Positions 14,452 to 16,657 of a stretch of 16,657 nt of DNA are shown piece by piece. The notes under the pieces are model-generated. The model did no database searches. It saw only the letters and a list, made by a program, of their open reading frames with translations, and was not told the DNA's origin. The stretch comes from Candidatus Eiseniibacteriota bacterium. Its GTDB lineage: Bacteria > Eisenbacteria > RBG-16-71-46 > CAIMUX01. Numbering within the stretch: the stretch's first letter is position 1; each line of letters opens with the position of its first letter. The translations under genes and the position numbers were made by a program. The stretch is from NCBI GenBank assembly GCA_029569475.1, contig JAKQSZ010000004.1, positions 1 through 16,657 on the forward strand, read 5' to 3'.

Positions 14452-15427
14452 GGACGTCCGGCTGGTCTCCACAGGTTCCTTCGTTCCGTCTCGGGTCCTG
14501 ACCAATCAGGACCTCGAGAAGATGGTCGACACCTCGGACGAGTGGATCTTGACGCGCACCGGGATCAAGGAGCGCCGGATCGCCGAACCCAACCAGGCGG
14601 CCTCGGATCTGGCCGAACCGGCAGCCCGCCGGGCATTGCAGCGCGCCGGTATCGATCCCAAGGATCTGGATGCCATCATCGTCGCCAGCGTGACCGGGGA
14701 CCACTGGTTCCCCTCAACGGCCTGCCTCCTGCAGGCAAGACTGGGTCCGAGCAAGGCGTTTTGCTTCGATGTCATGGCGGGATGTTCGGGATTCCTGTAC
14801 GCCTGCCAGACAGCGCGGGGACTGATCGCCTCGCACGTGGCCGAGACCATCCTGGTGGTCGGCGTGGAGATGCTCACCAAGATCACCGACTGGCAGGACC
14901 GGCAGACCTGCATCCTCTTCGGCGACGCCGCCGGCGCGGCCGTCCTGCGCCCCGGCGACGAGAAGCACCGGATTCTCGGCCTGTATCTGGGCGCCGACGG
15001 CACCAACGCCGGCCTGATCGAACAGCCCGCCGGCGGATCACGCCTGCCGATCACCCCGGAGGTGCTCGAGCAGCGCCAGCAATACATCCACATGAAGGGC
15101 AACGAGGTCTTCCGCCTGGGGGTGCGAGGCATGGAGGTAGTCTGCCGCACCGTCCTCCAGAGCACCGGGATCTCCGGCGAGGAGATCACCCTGCTGATCC
15201 CGCACCAGGCCAACATGCGCATCATCGAGGCGACGGCGAAGCGATTGAACATCCCGCCGGAACGGGTATATTGCAACATTCACAAGTACGGAAACACCTC
15301 GTCGGCCTCGGTCCCGCTGGCGTTTGATGAGGCGCTGGCCGAGGGACGCGTCCGCGAGGGCGATCTCGTTCTCATGGTCGTCTTCGGCGCCGGCCTCACG
15401 TGGGGAGCCAGTCTGATCCGCTGGTAG
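14420..15427 (+). CDS. fabH: Beta-ketoacyl-ACP synthase III
   Basis: The 335-residue thiolase-fold enzyme condenses an acyl-CoA primer with malonyl-ACP to start fatty-acid synthesis. The Cys-His-Asn triad is present: C122 in DVMAGCSGFLYA, H262 in IPHQANMRI and N292 in YGNTSSAS. The N-terminal WILTRTGIKERRIA and the closing VVFGAGLTWGASLIRW are typical. Primer preference (acetyl-CoA or branched) cannot be read directly. It begins with GTG inside plsX, 32 nt before the plsX stop, with a strong Shine-Dalgarno, so the two are coupled. A repeat-filled spacer of 173 bp follows. Confidence 0.97.
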   Translation: MNNEEKKLPVRDVRLVSTGSFVPSRVLTNQDLEKMVDTSDEWILTRTGIKERRIAEPNQAASDLAEPAARRALQRAGIDPKDLDAIIVASVTGDHWFPSTACLLQARLGPSKAFCFDVMAGCSGFLYACQTARGLIASHVAETILVVGVEMLTKITDWQDRQTCILFGDAAGAAVLRPGDEKHRILGLYLGADGTNAGLIEQPAGGSRLPITPEVLEQRQQYIHMKGNEVFRLGVRGMEVVCRTVLQSTGISGEEITLLIPHQANMRIIEATAKRLNIPPERVYCNIHKYGNTSSASVPLAFDEALAEGRVREGDLVLMVVFGAGLTWGASLIRW

Positions 15428-15481
15428 GTACGCCCGCCGCCTGGTCACCGCGATCAGGCGCGGCCGGAACGCCGCCGGTAC

Positions 15482-15592
15482 ACACCGGAGGGCACGGCCG
15501 AAGGGCACGCGGAAGGGCACGAAGGACACACCGGAAGGACAGACCGGAAGGACACGCCGGAAGGATACACCGGAAGGATACACCGGAAGGAT
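15482..15592 (+). repeat. 13-bp tandem repeat array upstream of fabD
   Basis: Nine units run from 15482 to 15592. The first four are degenerate (12, 13, 12 and 9 bp); the last five are 13 bp each, with consensus ACACCGGAAGGAY, and the final two are identical. Each of the last five contains GGAAGGA, a Shine-Dalgarno-like sequence. The last AAGGA (15587-15591) lies 9 nt before the fabD TTG start. The gradient of similarity suggests recent expansion next to the gene. Confidence 0.9.
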
Positions 15593-15600
15593 CTACCGCT

Positions 15601-16572
15601 TTGAACAGGACCGCATTGCTATTTCCGGGGCAGGGAGCCCAGTTCGTCGGAATGGGGCGCGACCTCTACGAGTCCAGCGCCGCGGCCCGCCGGCTCTTCG
15701 ATGAAGCCGACCGCGTCCTCGGGACACAGTTGACGCGCCTCTGCTTCGAGGGTCCGGAGGAGGAACTGCGCCGGACGCACAACACCCAGCCCGCGATCTT
15801 CGTGCACTCGCTGGCGGCGCTGCGAGCGATGGACCTGGAGCCGCGCGGGGATCTCTGGCGAACCGCCGGGCATAGCCTGGGGGAGTACACCGCCTATGTG
15901 GCCGCCGGAGCGATGAGCTTCGAGGACGGCTTGCGCCTGGTGCGCCGGCGGGGAGAGCTGATGCTGCAAGCCGGCCGGGAGCGCCCCGGGACCATGGCGG
16001 CGGTGCTCGGGCTCTCCGGTGAACAAGTGGCCTCCGCGATCGCTCAAGTCCCCGGGGTCGTTCGCGTGGCCAATCACAACTCCCCCGGTCAGGCGGTGCT
16101 TTCGGGGGAGGTCGAAGCAGTCCGCGCCGCGGCGGAGATCCTCAAGTCAGCGGGGGCCAAGAAGGTCGTCATGCTCGAGGTGAGCGGGGCGTTCCACTCG
16201 CCTCTCATGGAGCCGGCGGCCGCCGGGCTGGCGGAGGCGCTGCGGGACGTCGAGATCCGTTCCCCCGGCTGCGTCGTGCTGGCCAACGCCACCGCGCAAC
16301 CGGTGATCGAGCCGGCGGAGATCCGGGACTCGCTCGCCCGCCAGTTGCTCGCGCCGGTCTGCTGGGAGCAGATCGTCCGTTCGCTGATCGCCTGGGGGGC
16401 CGAGCGCTTCCTCGAGGTCGGCCCGGGCAAGGTGCTGAGCGGTCTGGTGCGATCGATCGACAAGGGCCTGGCCGGCGAGGCCGTCGGCACGGCGGAGCAG
16501 GTCACGGCATGGCGGGCCGCCGCCGGGACGCCGGCCGGAGCCGAGGCCAGGTCTGAAGGGAGGCCGTCATGA
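15601..16572 (+). CDS. fabD: Malonyl-CoA:ACP transacylase
   Basis: The 323-residue enzyme moves malonyl from CoA to acyl carrier protein for fatty-acid elongation. FPGQGAQFVGMG opens the protein; the nucleophile is S92 in GHSLGEY and the catalytic histidine is H199 in SGAFHSPLM. The start is a TTG at 15601, giving LNRTALLFPGQG, with AAGGA 9 nt upstream in the last repeat unit. The frame is open back to 15400 through the repeat array, but that extension would be Arg/His-rich repeat peptide overlapping fabH and is not family sequence. The C-terminus has a short Ala/Gly-rich tail. Its stop overlaps the fabG ATG as ATGA. Confidence 0.95.
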   Translation: MNRTALLFPGQGAQFVGMGRDLYESSAAARRLFDEADRVLGTQLTRLCFEGPEEELRRTHNTQPAIFVHSLAALRAMDLEPRGDLWRTAGHSLGEYTAYVAAGAMSFEDGLRLVRRRGELMLQAGRERPGTMAAVLGLSGEQVASAIAQVPGVVRVANHNSPGQAVLSGEVEAVRAAAEILKSAGAKKVVMLEVSGAFHSPLMEPAAAGLAEALRDVEIRSPGCVVLANATAQPVIEPAEIRDSLARQLLAPVCWEQIVRSLIAWGAERFLEVGPGKVLSGLVRSIDKGLAGEAVGTAEQVTAWRAAAGTPAGAEARSEGRPS

Positions 16573-16657
16573 GCTCCCACGCTCCCCTGGCTGGCCGCCT
16601 CGCGTTGGTTACCGGAGGCAGCCGAGGCATCGGCCGCGCGGTGGCCCGCGCGCTGGC
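16569..16657 (+). CDS. fabG: 3-oxoacyl-ACP reductase (partial, cut by window end)
   Basis: Only the first 29 codons are present. They contain LVTGGSRGIGRAVA, the TGxxxGIG NAD(P)-binding motif of short-chain dehydrogenases. The ATG overlaps the fabD stop and is preceded by GGGAGG. Position after fabD identifies it as FabG, which reduces 3-oxoacyl-ACP in each elongation round; the catalytic Ser-Tyr-Lys residues lie outside the window. Confidence 0.88.
   Translation, partial: MSSHAPLAGRLALVTGGSRGIGRAVARAL

Noticed and set aside
13198..14505. Minus-strand open frame opposite plsX
   Set aside because: Antisense shadow of plsX; its Cys-Pro repeat is only the reverse reading of the 9-bp tandem repeat.
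15482..15592. CRISPR array
   Set aside because: Units are 13 bp and directly adjoining, with no unique spacers and no cas genes.
15400..15600. Extended N-terminus for FabD
   Set aside because: The frame is open but would overlap fabH and translate the 13-bp repeats as Arg/His-rich peptide; the TTG at 15601 has a placed ribosome binding site and gives the normal family start.

Overview
The window is a GC-rich stretch (clearly above 60% G+C by eye) of a bacterial chromosome in which every supported gene reads on the + strand. Genes for making ADP-heptose, the lipopolysaccharide inner-core sugar, together with a possible outer-membrane barrel fragment and a secreted lamin-tail-domain protein, point to a diderm (Gram-negative-type) bacterium. 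The mix of housekeeping genes, the lamin-tail protein and the high GC would fit an uncultivated lineage of the FCB group or a relative such as Eisenbacteria. That placement is inference; no rRNA or other decisive marker is present.

Layout. Bases 1-870 hold an open frame cut by the window edge that reads like the end of a beta-barrel protein (tentative). Bases 1041-2654 encode a GIY-YIG nuclease with an N-terminal helical domain and a middle region that looks like a DnaQ-type exonuclease that has lost its catalytic residues. Bases 2841-4001 encode a class I PLP aminotransferase. A structured 383-bp spacer follows, with three 40-bp tandem repeats, a nested hairpin, and a clear intrinsic terminator with a possible antiterminator partner. 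It leads into carbamate kinase (4385-5422). A 495-bp stretch with no convincing gene precedes the lamin-tail protein (5918-6583). The two halves of HldE then follow as separate, overlapping genes (6660-8308), and next comes a P-loop GTPase-like protein of the family usually labelled cyclic 2,3-diphosphoglycerate synthetase (8477-9814).

The second half is core metabolism. sucC-sucD-ndk (9963-12424) make succinyl-CoA synthetase and nucleoside diphosphate kinase. A classic lipid-start cluster runs to the window end: yceD/DUF177, rpmF (ribosomal protein L32), plsX, fabH, fabD and the start of fabG. The ATGA, GTGA and 32-nt overlaps in the window suggest translational coupling.

Most of the novelty lies in the non-coding DNA. 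Two genes (GIY-YIG and hldE1) share one promoter layout, TTGnnn-17 nt-nATGCT-6 nt-ATG, with no Shine-Dalgarno sequence, which predicts leaderless mRNAs. Several spacers carry short tandem repeats: 40-bp units before arcC, 12-19-bp units before yceD, 9-bp units before plsX, and 13-bp units before fabD that each contain a Shine-Dalgarno-like AAGGA. A 29-codon open frame with a Gly-His-Thr repeat fits exactly between rpmF and plsX. No tRNA, rRNA, CRISPR array, insertion sequence or phage gene was seen.
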